Source: Paracoccaceae bacterium (GTDB lineage Bacteria > Pseudomonadota > Alphaproteobacteria > Rhodobacterales > Rhodobacteraceae). From it: a DNA stretch of 32,206 nt. The DNA lies in NCBI GenBank assembly GCA_007128135.1, contig SKYA01000088.1:1-32206 (forward strand). Reading direction: 5' to 3'. Numbering within the stretch: position 1 is the stretch's first letter; each line of letters begins with the position of its first letter. The notes below the pieces were generated by a model. It was not told the origin of the DNA and made no database searches. It was given only the letters and a program-made list of their open reading frames with translations. Positions 8,737 to 16,442 of this stretch are shown here, one piece after another. Position numbers and translations under genes: made by a program.

Positions 8737-9378
8737 TCACCGCGGGCTGACGGCGTAATCCAGCGACAGGACCGCCCGACCCTTGTCGATGCTGGTGTCA
8801 TGCCAGGCCAGCGTGGCCGAGAATGCATCGCTGAACGCATAGGTCGCGCCCAGGGTCCAGTACTGATGCCCGCCGCGACTGATGGTGCCGAAACTTGCAT
8901 CCACCGTGACATTCTCGGCCACGCCCAGACCCACATCAAGGCGACTGTTGAGCGTCCGGGCGACCGGGTCATCGGCCAGCCCCGTCCCCAGATAGAGGTG
9001 GTCGTTCACATCCACGCCCATGTCGAGCTAGAATTCGCCGCAGCAATTCACGCCGGGGTCGATCTCGAAATAACGCTCATTGCCGAAGTCGTAGGAAAAG
9101 GCGTCCACGTCGTTGCGATAGCCGACATGAAGCGCCAGTTCGCCGCGCGCGCCATAGAACGCAAGTGACGTGTTCGAGGCCCATGCCCCGGCATAGAAAC
9201 CGTTCGCTTCCACCTCGACATAGGGCTGGAACGCGATCCCGTCCGAATAGGGCAGCCCGTTCGCGATTTAGCGACTGGCCGGGGTGGCGCCTGCGGTGAT
9301 CGAAAACTCCTGCGCCGTGACAAGGCCGGGTGTCATCAGGGCTGCGGCCGCAGTCGCGGCCAGGAAAAGGTGACGCAT
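8737..9378 (-). pseudogene. TorF-like outer-membrane porin interrupted by two in-frame stop codons
   Basis: One reading frame encodes a signal peptide (MRHLFLAATAAAALMTPGLVTA-QE), then a stop, a middle block (LPYSDGIAFQPYVEVEANGF, FYAGAWASN, HVGYRNDVDAFSYDFGNE), a second stop, and a C-terminal block (LGTGLADD, TLGATYAFSDAFSATLAWHD). The stops are TAA at 9270-9268 and TAG at 9030-9028. All three blocks are in the same frame and together give about 213 residues of beta-barrel porin sequence resembling the TorF/TIGR02001 family, so no frameshift has occurred. The start follows an AGGAGT ribosome site. Most likely a recent pseudogene; a sequencing error or suppressed stop is less likely, because two stops would be needed. 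Confidence 0.78.
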
Positions 9379-9394
9379 ATCGTGGACTCCTGAT

Positions 9395-9408
9395 CGATCT
9401 GCAGATCG
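9395..9408. promoter_or_regulatory. 14-bp palindrome upstream of the porin gene
   Basis: CGATCTGCAGATCG is perfectly self-complementary and lies 17-30 bp upstream of the interrupted porin start, where an operator for that gene would be expected. No regulator is assigned. Confidence 0.35.
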
Positions 9409-9414
9409 CTGAAG

Positions 9415-9439
9415 CATCTTGCCCTGATCTGGCAAGATG
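9415..9439. terminator. 9-bp inverted repeat between mch and the porin gene
   Basis: CATCTTGCC (9415-9423) pairs perfectly with GGCAAGATG (9431-9439) across a 7-nt loop, about 80-100 bp past the mch stop. It could end the ethylmalonyl-CoA cluster transcript, although no T-run follows. The arm sequence CATCTTGCC also occurs in the dispersed repeat at 10555-10576. Confidence 0.4.
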
Positions 9440-9517
9440 AGCGATCGCCAGTGTCGCGGAATTCCTCCGCACTCGGGATTTCCTGCAACGATACCAGGCA
9501 GATACACCCCCTGCTGC

Positions 9518-10546
9518 CTAGAGCGGCATCAGCGCCCAGTAATCCAGATCAAGCAGGACATCGGGGTCATATCTGCCCTCCGGGGTCTTCAGCACGAAGG
9601 GCGCCCCCCGCGTCGCGACCAGCCGCAGCCGCAGCGCGCCCACCCCCGGCGCACCCGTCTCGGCGCGATCCAGCACCTCGGACCAGGCCCGGACCGTGTC
9701 GCCCGCGAAACAGGGATTGGCATGCGCGCCGCCATTGATCGCGACGATCATCTGCGCATTCGCCAGCCCGTTGAACGACAGCGCCCGCGCCATCGAGAGG
9801 ACATGTCCGCCATAGATCAGCCGCCGGCCATCCTCGCGCAGGCTGGCGTCGAAATGCACCTTGGCGGTATTCTGCCACAGGCGCGTGGCAAGCATGTGCT
9901 CGGCCTCCTCGATGGTCACACCGTCCACATGGTCGATCATCTCGCCAACCGCATAGTCGCTCCAGCGATGCGACTCGCCCGACAGCGCGACATCATGGCG
10001 CGTGAAATCCAGCCCTCCGGGCACCACCAGATCGCCCGCCGCAACGGCGGGGGCCAGATCCGGCACCACGGTCGCGGGCGCGGGCGCGCCCGAATCGCGC
10101 TTGCGCACCATCACCCAGCGCACATAGTCCAGCACCAGCGCGCCGCGCTGGTTCACGCCGCGCGTGCGCACCCAGACCACACCCGACCTGCCGTTCGAGT
10201 TCTGCTTCAGCCCGATCACCTCGGAGGAACTGGCCAGCGTGTCGCCCGGATAGACCGGCGCGTGAAACCGCCCCTCGGCATAGCCCAGATTGGCCACTGC
10301 ATTCAGGCTGATATCGGGCACCGACTTGCCGAACACGACATGAAAGGTCACCAGATCATCGACCGGGCTGGCGGGCAGGCCACAGGCGCGCGCGAATTCA
10401 TCCGAGGAATGAAGCGCCCCGCGCGCCGGATAGAGCGCATGATACAGCGCCCGCTCCCCGCCCGAGATCGTGCGCGGAACGGCATGGTCGATCACCTGCC
10501 CCACGCGATAATCCTCGAAGAACCGTCCCGGATTGGTCTTGCTCAT
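9518..10546 (-). CDS. mch: mesaconyl-CoA hydratase (beta-methylmalyl-CoA dehydratase)
   Basis: A 342-residue double hot-dog (MaoC-like) hydratase that interconverts mesaconyl-C1-CoA and beta-methylmalyl-CoA, a late step of the ethylmalonyl-CoA pathway for acetate assimilation. The N-terminus (MSKTNPGRFFEDYRVGQVI) and the two repeated halves (GLPASPVDDLVTFHVVFG; IEEAEHMLATRLWQNTAKVH) fit Mch, and the length matches the Rhodobacter enzyme. The ATG at 10546 is chosen over 10675 because the extension is low-complexity and a GAGGCAGGG ribosome site precedes 10546. It is the last gene of the mcl2-nnrU-DUF1737-mch group, which strongly supports the assignment. Confidence 0.9.
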   Translation of the reverse strand: MSKTNPGRFFEDYRVGQVIDHAVPRTISGGERALYHALYPARGALHSSDEFARACGLPASPVDDLVTFHVVFGKSVPDISLNAVANLGYAEGRFHAPVYPGDTLASSSEVIGLKQNSNGRSGVVWVRTRGVNQRGALVLDYVRWVMVRKRDSGAPAPATVVPDLAPAVAAGDLVVPGGLDFTRHDVALSGESHRWSDYAVGEMIDHVDGVTIEEAEHMLATRLWQNTAKVHFDASLREDGRRLIYGGHVLSMARALSFNGLANAQMIVAINGGAHANPCFAGDTVRAWSEVLDRAETGAPGVGALRLRLVATRGAPFVLKTPEGRYDPDVLLDLDYWALMPL

Positions 10547-10554
10547 CCCTGCCT

Positions 10555-10576
10555 CTTCATCTTGCCAGAAATACTC
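10555..10576. repeat. dispersed repeat, copy 2, next to the mch ribosome site
   Basis: CTTCATCTTGCCAGAAATACTC matches the copy at 3821-3844. On the minus strand it reads GAGTATTTCTGGCAAGATGAAG and runs directly into the GAGGCAGGG ribosome site of mch. Confidence 0.5.
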
Positions 10577-10634
10577 ATGCTCCGGCCGCACCCGTTGCCG
10601 CCGGTCTGCCATGGCGCCGCCCAGCCCGTCGTGC

Positions 10635-10838
10635 CTAGAGGTTCCCGAGCTTGAGGTCGGGCGAGTAGGTCGCATCGACCTCCTTCACCACCGCCTGCGC
10701 GCAGCGCATCACCCCGCGCGTTGCGTCATGGGCATAGGCGGGGCTGCCATGCAGCGCCCAGCCCTGCGCCAGCGCCGCGCTCACCTTGTGGCAGAAGGCG
10801 CTGGTGTCATCCTCGGTCAGCAAGCGATAGACCTGCAT
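10635..10838 (-). CDS. DUF1737 small protein
   Basis: A 67-residue protein, MQVYRLLTEDDTSAFCHKV then ALAQGWALHGSPAY, ending in KEVDATYSPDLKLGNL. The MQxYRLLTxDDT start and GW.LHGSP core are those of DUF1737, a small domain of unknown function also found fused to hydrolases. The start overlaps the nnrU stop (TGATG); the preceding ATG at 10841 is equally possible and adds one Met. It lies between nnrU and mch on the same strand and is probably co-expressed with the ethylmalonyl-CoA genes. Confidence 0.8.
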   Translation of the reverse strand: MQVYRLLTEDDTSAFCHKVSAALAQGWALHGSPAYAHDATRGVMRCAQAVVKEVDATYSPDLKLGNL

Positions 10839-11395
10839 CATCCCCCCGCAAACGGCCATGGCCCCAGCCAGCCATGGATATGGCCGACCACCAGCGTTGC
10901 AAACAGCGCGCCCACCAGTGCCACGCCCTCTTTCCAGCCAGCCGCCTCGGGCGGGCGGGTCCATCCACGCTCGGCGCGGTTGATCACGATCACCGCAACC
11001 ACGGCCCAGGCCAGCAAGCCGCCGAACAGGATCACCCCCTGAACCGTGCCCACCACCAGCAGATGCCCCAGCGCCCAGGCCTTGAAGCCCGAAAGCTGCG
11101 GGTGGCGAATGTGCCGGTGCAACCCGGTCTTCATCCCCGACACCGCGAACAGGTAAAAGCCGATGAACACCAGCAGGTTGTTGACATGCACCATCCAGTT
11201 CGGCGCGACCCACAGCCAGACCGGGTCGGCCATGCGGTAGCCCACCACCATCAGCACGATCGAGGCCAGCAGCGCGATGGCGACCGGCCCCTTGCCGGAC
11301 TCGCCCATCGCCGCGCGCCGCTCCGGGGCAAGCCGCTTGAACAGATGCGCCCCCGCCCAGAGCGCCACACCAAGGATCAGGATCAGCGTTCCCAT
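10838..11395 (-). CDS. nnrU: NnrU family integral membrane protein
   Basis: A 185-residue protein with about five or six membrane segments. The family includes NnrU, linked to nitrite/nitric oxide metabolism, and is related to the plant haem-dependent 15-cis-zeta-carotene isomerase. Conserved histidines that could bind haem are visible: H17 (WAGAHLFKR), H70 (MVHVNNLL), H93/H95/H98 (GLHRHIRHPQ) and H111. Here it sits between mcl2 (4 bp after its stop) and the DUF1737 gene (overlapping), an arrangement I recall from other Rhodobacteraceae; its role in that setting is not established. The ribosome site (GGAG) lies within the end of mcl2. Confidence 0.87.
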   Translation of the reverse strand: MGTLILILGVALWAGAHLFKRLAPERRAAMGESGKGPVAIALLASIVLMVVGYRMADPVWLWVAPNWMVHVNNLLVFIGFYLFAVSGMKTGLHRHIRHPQLSGFKAWALGHLLVVGTVQGVILFGGLLAWAVVAVIVINRAERGWTRPPEAAGWKEGVALVGALFATLVVGHIHGWLGPWPFAGG

Positions 11396-11399
11396 GCTC

Positions 11400-12266
11400 T
11401 TACTCCGTCATTGCGGCGATGGCGTCGGCCCTCGCCAGAACCTGTCTTGCGGTTACAATATGCAGATTCTCGACAATCTTGCCATCCACAACCGCCACGC
11501 CCTCGCCGCGCGCGGTCGCGGCGTCAAAGGCGGCGATCTGGCGGCCAGCAAGGTCGATCTCGGCACCCGACGGCGCAAAGACCGCGTTGGCGATCGCCAG
11601 TTGCGCGGGATGGATCAGGGTCTTGCCGTCAAAGCCCATGTCGCGGCCCTGTTCGCACTCGGCGCGCAGCCCGTCCTCGTCGCGAAACGCATTATAGACC
11701 CCGTCCACGGCAATGATCCCGGCCGCTCTGGCGGCAATCAGGGGCAGTTGCAGCGCGCTCATAAGTGGCAGGCGGTCGGGGCGGAAGCGCACGCCCATGT
11801 CCTTGGCAAGGTCATTCGTGCCCATGATGAACCCGGCCATGCGCGGCGCACGCGCGATGGCATGGGCATTGAGCACACCCAAAGGCGACTCCATCATCGC
11901 CCAGATGCGGGTATCGGCTGTCTCGGCGCGGGCATCGAGCAACCGGGCGAGCGCCTCGACATGGGCGGCCTCGTCCACCTTGGGCAACAGGATCGCCTCG
12001 GGCCGGGCGGCGGCGATCACCTCCAGATCCGCGGCACCCCAGTCGCTGGACAGCGCATTGATCCGCACCAGCCTCGCGCGCGCACCATAATCCAGCGTCT
12101 GCAGGGCCTGTGCCAGCGTCCTGCGGGCATTGGCCTTCTCGTCCACCGCGACCGCGTCTTCCAGATCGAAGATGATCGCGTCGGTGGCCAGCCCCGTGGC
12201 CTTTTCCAGCGCGCGCTCTTTCGAGCCGGGGATATACAGAACCGATCTGAACGGGCGCGTGTCCAT
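11400..12266 (-). CDS. mcl2: (3S)-malyl-CoA thioesterase, CitE-like
   Basis: A 288-residue TIM-barrel protein of the CitE/HpcH family. The N-terminus FRSVLYIPGSKERALEKATG and the blocks DAIIFDLEDAVAVDEK, GTNDLAKDMG, DGVYNAFRDEDGLRAECEQG and GFDGKTLIHPAQLAIANAVF match Rhodobacter Mcl2, which hydrolyses (3S)-malyl-CoA to malate and CoA, rather than the Mcl1 lyase. It is the final step that releases malate from the ethylmalonyl-CoA pathway. The ATG at 12266 follows an AAGGAG ribosome site; the longer frame to 12353 has no family similarity. It heads the mcl2-nnrU-DUF1737-mch group. The assignment rests on remembered family signatures. Confidence 0.88.
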   Translation of the reverse strand: MDTRPFRSVLYIPGSKERALEKATGLATDAIIFDLEDAVAVDEKANARRTLAQALQTLDYGARARLVRINALSSDWGAADLEVIAAARPEAILLPKVDEAAHVEALARLLDARAETADTRIWAMMESPLGVLNAHAIARAPRMAGFIMGTNDLAKDMGVRFRPDRLPLMSALQLPLIAARAAGIIAVDGVYNAFRDEDGLRAECEQGRDMGFDGKTLIHPAQLAIANAVFAPSGAEIDLAGRQIAAFDAATARGEGVAVVDGKIVENLHIVTARQVLARADAIAAMTE

Positions 12267-12438
12267 GTCGCTGCTCCTTGGGCAATTTTGTGTCAACTGT
12301 CGATCATTTCCGGTCACAAATGGCAAGCCCGAATGTGCCGCAGTGCAGCGCAAACCCGCCCGCCCGCTGCGTTAACCCTGTTTTTCCGCAGCGCTGGCAG
12401 GCTTGATCCATTCGCATTCTGCCCGAAAGGATCTGCCC

Positions 12439-12738
12439 ATGCGTGCCCTTGTCCTCGCCCTGTCCGCCGGCCTTTCCCTGACCGCCCTGCCGGTCAGCGC
12501 CCAGACACTGCAATGCGGCCCGCGCGAACGGGTGCTGGAAAATATCGCGGCGCAGAACCTGAGCCGCCGCGTGCTCGGGCTGGCCGGTCAGGCCGTGATG
12601 GAGCTTTATGCCGAGCCCGAGGGCGCGCGCTGGATCATCACTGTCACGTTGCCCGACGGGCGCATGTGCCTGCTGGCGCAGGGCCAGCATCTCGAGATGC
12701 GCGACGAGGTCTTTCCCGCGCGCGGCACCCGGTCCTGA
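12439..12738 (+). CDS. small secreted protein of unknown function
   Basis: A 99-residue protein with a Sec signal peptide (MRALVLALSAGLSLTALPVSA, cleavage before QT) and a mature domain of about 77 residues. Two cysteines (LQCGPRERV and GRMCLLAQG) could form a disulfide. The C-terminal half has RWIITVTLPDGRMCLL, a beta-hairpin-like stretch. The ATG at 12439 follows GAAAGGA. It diverges from mcl2 with about 170 bp between the starts, and is followed by the aminotransferase gene after 108 bp. Many Rhodobacteraceae genomes have similar short exported proteins; I cannot give it a role. Confidence 0.68.
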   Translation: MRALVLALSAGLSLTALPVSAQTLQCGPRERVLENIAAQNLSRRVLGLAGQAVMELYAEPEGARWIITVTLPDGRMCLLAQGQHLEMRDEVFPARGTRS

Positions 12739-12846
12739 GCCGCTTCACCTTTGCGCGACAGGGGCCGGGGGCATTGCACACTCCCCCTCGGCTTTGCTAG
12801 TCCTGAGGGGCACGCCTGAATCCCTCTGACCCGCAAGGCCCCGATC

Positions 12847-14172
12847 ATGACCCGTCTGCTGCACCGCTCGATCCACTCTCCGCCGCGCCGCGCCGTCTCG
12901 GCCAGCGGCATCCGCTTCACGGATAGCGAGGGGCGCAGCTATATCGACGCCTCGGGCGGGGCGGCGGTGTCCTGCCTCGGGCACGGCCACCCCGATGTCA
13001 TTGCGGCGCTGCATGCGCAGCTTGACCGGCTGGCCTATGCCCATACCGGGTTCTTTACCACCGATGTGGCCGAGGCGCTGGCCGAGACCCTCATCGCCAG
13101 CGCGCCTGCGGGGCTGAGCCATGTCTATCTGGTCTCGGGCGGGTCCGAGGCGGTGGAGGCCGCGCTCAAGATGGCGCGGCAGTATTTCACCGAGACCGGC
13201 CAGCCGCAGCGGCGCCATATCATCGCGCGCCGGCAGAGCTATCACGGCAATACCCTGGGCGCGCTGGCGGCGGGCGGGAACGAATGGCGCCGCGCGCAGT
13301 TCAAGCCGCTGCTGATGCAGGCCCATCACATCGCGCCCTGTTTCGCCTATCGCGAGCAGGCAGCGGGCGAATCGGATGGCGACTATGCCGCACGGGCCGC
13401 GGGCGAGCTGGAAGCAAAGATCCTCGAGCTTGGCACCGATACGGTTGCGGCCTTCATCGCCGAGCCGGTTGTCGGGGCCACGGCGGGCGCAGTGCCGCCT
13501 GTGGCCGATTACTACCAGCGTATCCGCGAGATCTGCGACCGCTACGGGGTGCTGCTGATCCTCGACGAGGTGATGTGCGGCATGGGCCGGACCGGGCGTC
13601 TCTACGCCTGCGAGGCCGACGGCATTTCCCCCGACCTGCTGACCATCGCCAAGGGACTGGGCGGGGGCTATCAGCCTGTCGGCGCAACGCTGCTGAGCCA
13701 GAAGGTTTTTGACGCCTTTGCGAACGGATCAGGGTTCTTCCAGCATGGCCACACCTATATGGGCCACCCGATGGCGGCGGCAGCGGGGCTGGCGGTGCAG
13801 CATGTGATTGCGCGCGACAATCTGCTGGCGAATGTGCAGGCCATGGGCGCGCATCTGCGCGCGGGGCTGGAAGCGGCCTTCGGCCAGCACCCGCATGTCG
13901 GCGACATTCGCGGCCGCGGGCTGTTCCAGGCCATCGAACTGGTGGCCGACCGCGAGAGCAAGACGCCTTTCGAGCCTGCGCGCAAGCTGCACGCAAGGAT
14001 CAAGTCCGAAGCCATGGCGCGCGGGTTGATGGTCTATCCGATGGGCGGCACGATTGACGGGGTGCGGGGCGATCATGTGCTGATGGCGCCGCCCTTCATC
14101 GTGACCCCGAGCGACCTGGCCGAAATCACCGGGCGGCTGGCCGAGGCAGTGGAGGCCGCGCTGGCGGCATGA
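12847..14172 (+). CDS. class III PLP-dependent aminotransferase (omega-transaminase type)
   Basis: A 441-residue aminotransferase. The PLP lysine is Lys269 in LTIAKGLGGGYQP. ILDEVMCGMGRTG at about 239-250 contains the Asp that binds the pyridine nitrogen, and SGGSEAVEAALKMAR at 98-112 forms the phosphate site. Family members transfer the amino group of an omega-amino acid or diamine to pyruvate or 2-oxoglutarate; the substrate cannot be read from the sequence. The ATG at 12847 lies 108 bp after the small secreted protein gene. The stop overlaps the next gene as ATGA, so the two probably form one operon. Confidence 0.92.
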   Translation: MTRLLHRSIHSPPRRAVSASGIRFTDSEGRSYIDASGGAAVSCLGHGHPDVIAALHAQLDRLAYAHTGFFTTDVAEALAETLIASAPAGLSHVYLVSGGSEAVEAALKMARQYFTETGQPQRRHIIARRQSYHGNTLGALAAGGNEWRRAQFKPLLMQAHHIAPCFAYREQAAGESDGDYAARAAGELEAKILELGTDTVAAFIAEPVVGATAGAVPPVADYYQRIREICDRYGVLLILDEVMCGMGRTGRLYACEADGISPDLLTIAKGLGGGYQPVGATLLSQKVFDAFANGSGFFQHGHTYMGHPMAAAAGLAVQHVIARDNLLANVQAMGAHLRAGLEAAFGQHPHVGDIRGRGLFQAIELVADRESKTPFEPARKLHARIKSEAMARGLMVYPMGGTIDGVRGDHVLMAPPFIVTPSDLAEITGRLAEAVEAALAA

Positions 14173-14723
14173 GCAACCCCTTCACCCCGCTGGACGATCG
14201 CGACTGGCCCGCAGAGATCGCCGACATGCGCGCGGGCTTTGCGGGACAGCTCAATGTCTATCGGCTGATGGCCCATCACCCGGCGCTGCTGCGCGCCTGG
14301 GAAGGGCTGCGCATGCATGTGGTCACGCAGAACGCGCTGGGGCGCGTGCGGGCCGAAGTGGTGATCCTTCGCCTCGCGCACCGGCTGGGTTCTGCCTATG
14401 AATGGAACCAGCATGTGGTGCGCGCGCTGAACCTTGGAATGCCCGAGACCCGGATCGCGGCGCTGGAGGGGTCGCTTGCCGACCTGCCGCAGGAGGATGC
14501 GCTGCTGGCGGGCGCGGTCGATGCGCTGGTCGATCATGCGCGGCTGAGTGCTGTGCAACTGGCCGCGCTGGAGCGCATGGTGGGGCGCGCGGGCGCGCTC
14601 GACCTGATGGCGACCGTGGGGATGTATCTGACGCTGGGCTTCCTGCTCGGGACCACCGGGGCACCGCTGGATGCGGATATCGCGGCCGAGATCGAGTCGC
14701 GCGCGCCTGCGTTGCGCCGCTGA
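14169..14723 (+). CDS. carboxymuconolactone decarboxylase / AhpD-like family protein
   Basis: A 184-residue all-helical protein. FYE-type core is YEWNQHVVRALNLGM, where Glu and His are spaced as in the AhpD/CMD fold (ExxxH), preceded by LGRVRAEVVILRLAHRLGSA. There is no CxxC, so it resembles decarboxylase or lyase-like members rather than AhpD peroxiredoxin reductants. The ATG overlaps the aminotransferase stop, which implies coupled translation and perhaps a shared degradation pathway, though the substrate is unknown. A palindromic hairpin follows at 14736-14758. Confidence 0.85.
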   Translation: MSNPFTPLDDRDWPAEIADMRAGFAGQLNVYRLMAHHPALLRAWEGLRMHVVTQNALGRVRAEVVILRLAHRLGSAYEWNQHVVRALNLGMPETRIAALEGSLADLPQEDALLAGAVDALVDHARLSAVQLAALERMVGRAGALDLMATVGMYLTLGFLLGTTGAPLDADIAAEIESRAPALRR

Positions 14724-14735
14724 CCGGGTGCCGGA

Positions 14736-14758
14736 AGGGTGGGTGAATCACCCACCCT
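14736..14758. terminator. palindromic hairpin between convergent genes
   Basis: AGGGTGGGTGA (14736-14746) pairs with TCACCCACCCT (14748-14758) around a single A, in effect a 9-bp stem with a 5-nt loop. It lies between the converging CMD gene and infC, so it can end transcription from both sides. The outer arms recur at 24100-24141. Confidence 0.65.
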
Positions 14759-14813
14759 ACAATGGCGTCGGGCCTTGTCGCGCGGCAGGGTCTGCCAGAT
14801 GGAACGGCTTGGC

Positions 14814-15353
14814 TCAGCGCGGCGCGATCATCATGATCATCTGCCGGCCTTCCATCTTGGGCATGTTCTCGACCTTGCCCACGTCCTCGATATCGGCCGC
14901 GACCCGGTGCAGAAGCTCTGCCCCGATATCCTGGTGCGCCATTTCACGGCCGCGAAAGCGCAGCGTGACCTTCACCTTGTCGCCAGCCTCGAGAAAGCGG
15001 AACACGTTGCGCATCTTGACCTCGTAATCATGCGTGTCGGTGTTCGGGCGGAACTTGACTTCCTTGATCTCGATGATCTTCTGCTTCTTGCGGGCCTCGG
15101 CCTCGCGTTTCTGCATCTCGTATTTGAATTTGCCGAAATCCATGATCTTGCACACGGGCGGCGTGGCGTTGGGCGAGATCTCGACCAGATCAAGGCCGGC
15201 CTCTTCGGCCAGCATGAGCGCCTGCGAGGGCTTGACCACCCCCAGATTTTCCCCCTCGGCCCCGATCAGGCGAATCTCCGGCGCGCGGATGCGCTCGTTC
15301 ACGCGGGGTCCGGTGTCGCGTTGCGGCGGGGCATTATGCGGTCTGCGGGCTAT
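14814..15353 (-). CDS. infC: translation initiation factor IF-3, probable AUA start
   Basis: A 179-residue initiation factor that binds the 30S subunit and proofreads start codons. The frame continues upstream of the GTG at 15302 ([14 protein letters not shown]) through codons reading [16 protein letters not shown], which is the usual N-terminal extension of Rhodobacteraceae IF-3. The only fitting start for this extension is ATA at 15353-15351, with AAGGAAG six bases before it; ATT at 15359 sits too close to that ribosome site. E. coli infC uses AUU for autoregulation, and a rare start is expected here for the same reason. The body shows [28 protein letters not shown] and [15 protein letters not shown]. 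The short form from GTG is the alternative. Confidence 0.93.
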   Translation of the reverse strand: MARRPHNAPPQRDTGPRVNERIRAPEIRLIGAEGENLGVVKPSQALMLAEEAGLDLVEISPNATPPVCKIMDFGKFKYEMQKREAEARKKQKIIEIKEVKFRPNTDTHDYEVKMRNVFRFLEAGDKVKVTLRFRGREMAHQDIGAELLHRVAADIEDVGKVENMPKMEGRQMIMMIAPR

Positions 15354-15556
15354 GGGAATCTTCCTTTTGCTGTTTCGACGGGCTTTTCAAACCTAGATGG
15401 GCGCAATGTGCGATTCAAGCGCGAAGATCAAGCCCTCTTGCGCGCGAGCGGGCTGTAACGCGCTTGTTTGCCGGGTTTGGGACGAGTCCGGCTTGCAAGA
15501 TGCGAAATTTATGTCATAGCGGCGCGCAGTGAATTTCTGATTGGAAGGATGGAACG

Positions 15557-16156
15557 ATGAACAAGTCCCTTCTTGTGGTGATTGCGGCGGCCGTTGTGGC
15601 TGTCGGGGTCTGGCTGGGAATCCAGTCACGCCAGACCCCCGAAATGGTCGAGCCCGTGGTCGAACCCGTGGTCGAGCCCGTGCCCGAGCCGGAGGAGGTC
15701 GAGGAAGAGATGGCTGACGAGGCCATCGAGGAGGAAACCTCGGTCGAGGAACTGCTCGAGCAAGTCGCCGATGACGCAGCCGAGACGGTCGAGCAGGCTG
15801 TCGACAGTGCCGTTGACGCGACAACCGAGACCGTCGAGGAGATGACCGGCGAGATCATCGGCGACGAGACCGCCGAGACCGCTGGCGAAGCCGCGGTCGA
15901 GGACGCCGTCGAGCAGGCCGAGCAGGACCTGTCCCCCGAGGCCGCCGATGAGGCTGCCGAGGCTATCGAGGAATCGCTCGAGGTGCAGGATCTGGGTCTT
16001 GACCTGTCGGTGGACGCGATTCGCGCCCGGATTGATGCCGCAGGCCTCAGTTTGACCGATCGCGGCATCATCGAGGGTCTGCTGCAGGCTGCGGGTGATA
16101 ATCCCGAACTGCTGCAGACAGTGGTCGATCGCCTGCGCGAGATGACCGGCAACTGA
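15557..16156 (+). CDS. acidic membrane-anchored or exported protein with VEPV repeats
   Basis: A 199-residue protein with an N-terminal hydrophobic segment (residues 5-21, LLVVIAAAVVAVGVWLG) without an obvious signal peptidase site, so a single-pass anchor is likely. Three exact VEPV units follow (residues 31-42; DNA period 12 bp at 15647-15682), then a very acidic Glu/Ala/Asp-rich region to about residue 145. The C-terminus (about 146-199, DLSVDAIRARIDAAGLSLTD, IIEGLLQAAGDNPELL) looks like a small folded helical domain. The start follows TTGGAAGGATGG. A strong terminator lies 21 bp after the stop. I do not recognise a family; the low-complexity region makes homology calls unreliable. Confidence 0.75.
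   Translation: MNKSLLVVIAAAVVAVGVWLGIQSRQTPEMVEPVVEPVVEPVPEPEEVEEEMADEAIEEETSVEELLEQVADDAAETVEQAVDSAVDATTETVEEMTGEIIGDETAETAGEAAVEDAVEQAEQDLSPEAADEAAEAIEESLEVQDLGLDLSVDAIRARIDAAGLSLTDRGIIEGLLQAAGDNPELLQTVVDRLREMTGN
15647..15682 (+). repeat. 12-bp tandem repeat (three units) coding for VEPV
   Basis: GTCGAGCCCGTG, GTCGAACCCGTG, GTCGAGCCCGTG in tandem, with one silent G/A difference. It encodes the Val-Glu-Pro-Val linker of the acidic protein. Confidence 0.85.
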
Positions 16157-16177
16157 TCGGCCATGGCCGGTTGACGC

Positions 16178-16208
16178 GGGCCCGGATGCTGGCGCATCCG
16201 GGCCCTTT
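16178..16208 (+). terminator. strong hairpin terminator of the acidic protein gene
   Basis: GGGCCCGGATGC (16178-16189) pairs perfectly with GCATCCGGGCCC (16194-16205) around TGGC, a 12-bp GC-rich stem followed by TTT. It begins 21 bp after the stop of the upstream gene. The remaining gap to 16442 holds no credible gene, only minor repeats: CATTTTC/GAAAATG at 16348-16366, and GCAGGGGC/GCCCCTGC at 16424-16453 spanning the next gene's stop. Confidence 0.8.
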
Positions 16209-16442
16209 CGCTGCGCCGCTGCATGCCTTCCCCGCCCGCCAGGCGAAAGACACGGACCCCGGCCTGTCGCCGTTTGCCTGCACCGGACCCGCCGGAGTGC
16301 ACGGCATTCTGCGCACCCTGCGCTTCTGGGTCGGAGGTGGACTCGAGCATTTTCGGCAGGAAAATGACCGGTCCGGCAAGGCCGGTGCCATGGCTGCATG
16401 GTGTCCGGGTGGAGGGCGAGAGGGCAGGGGCCGGGTGTCGCC

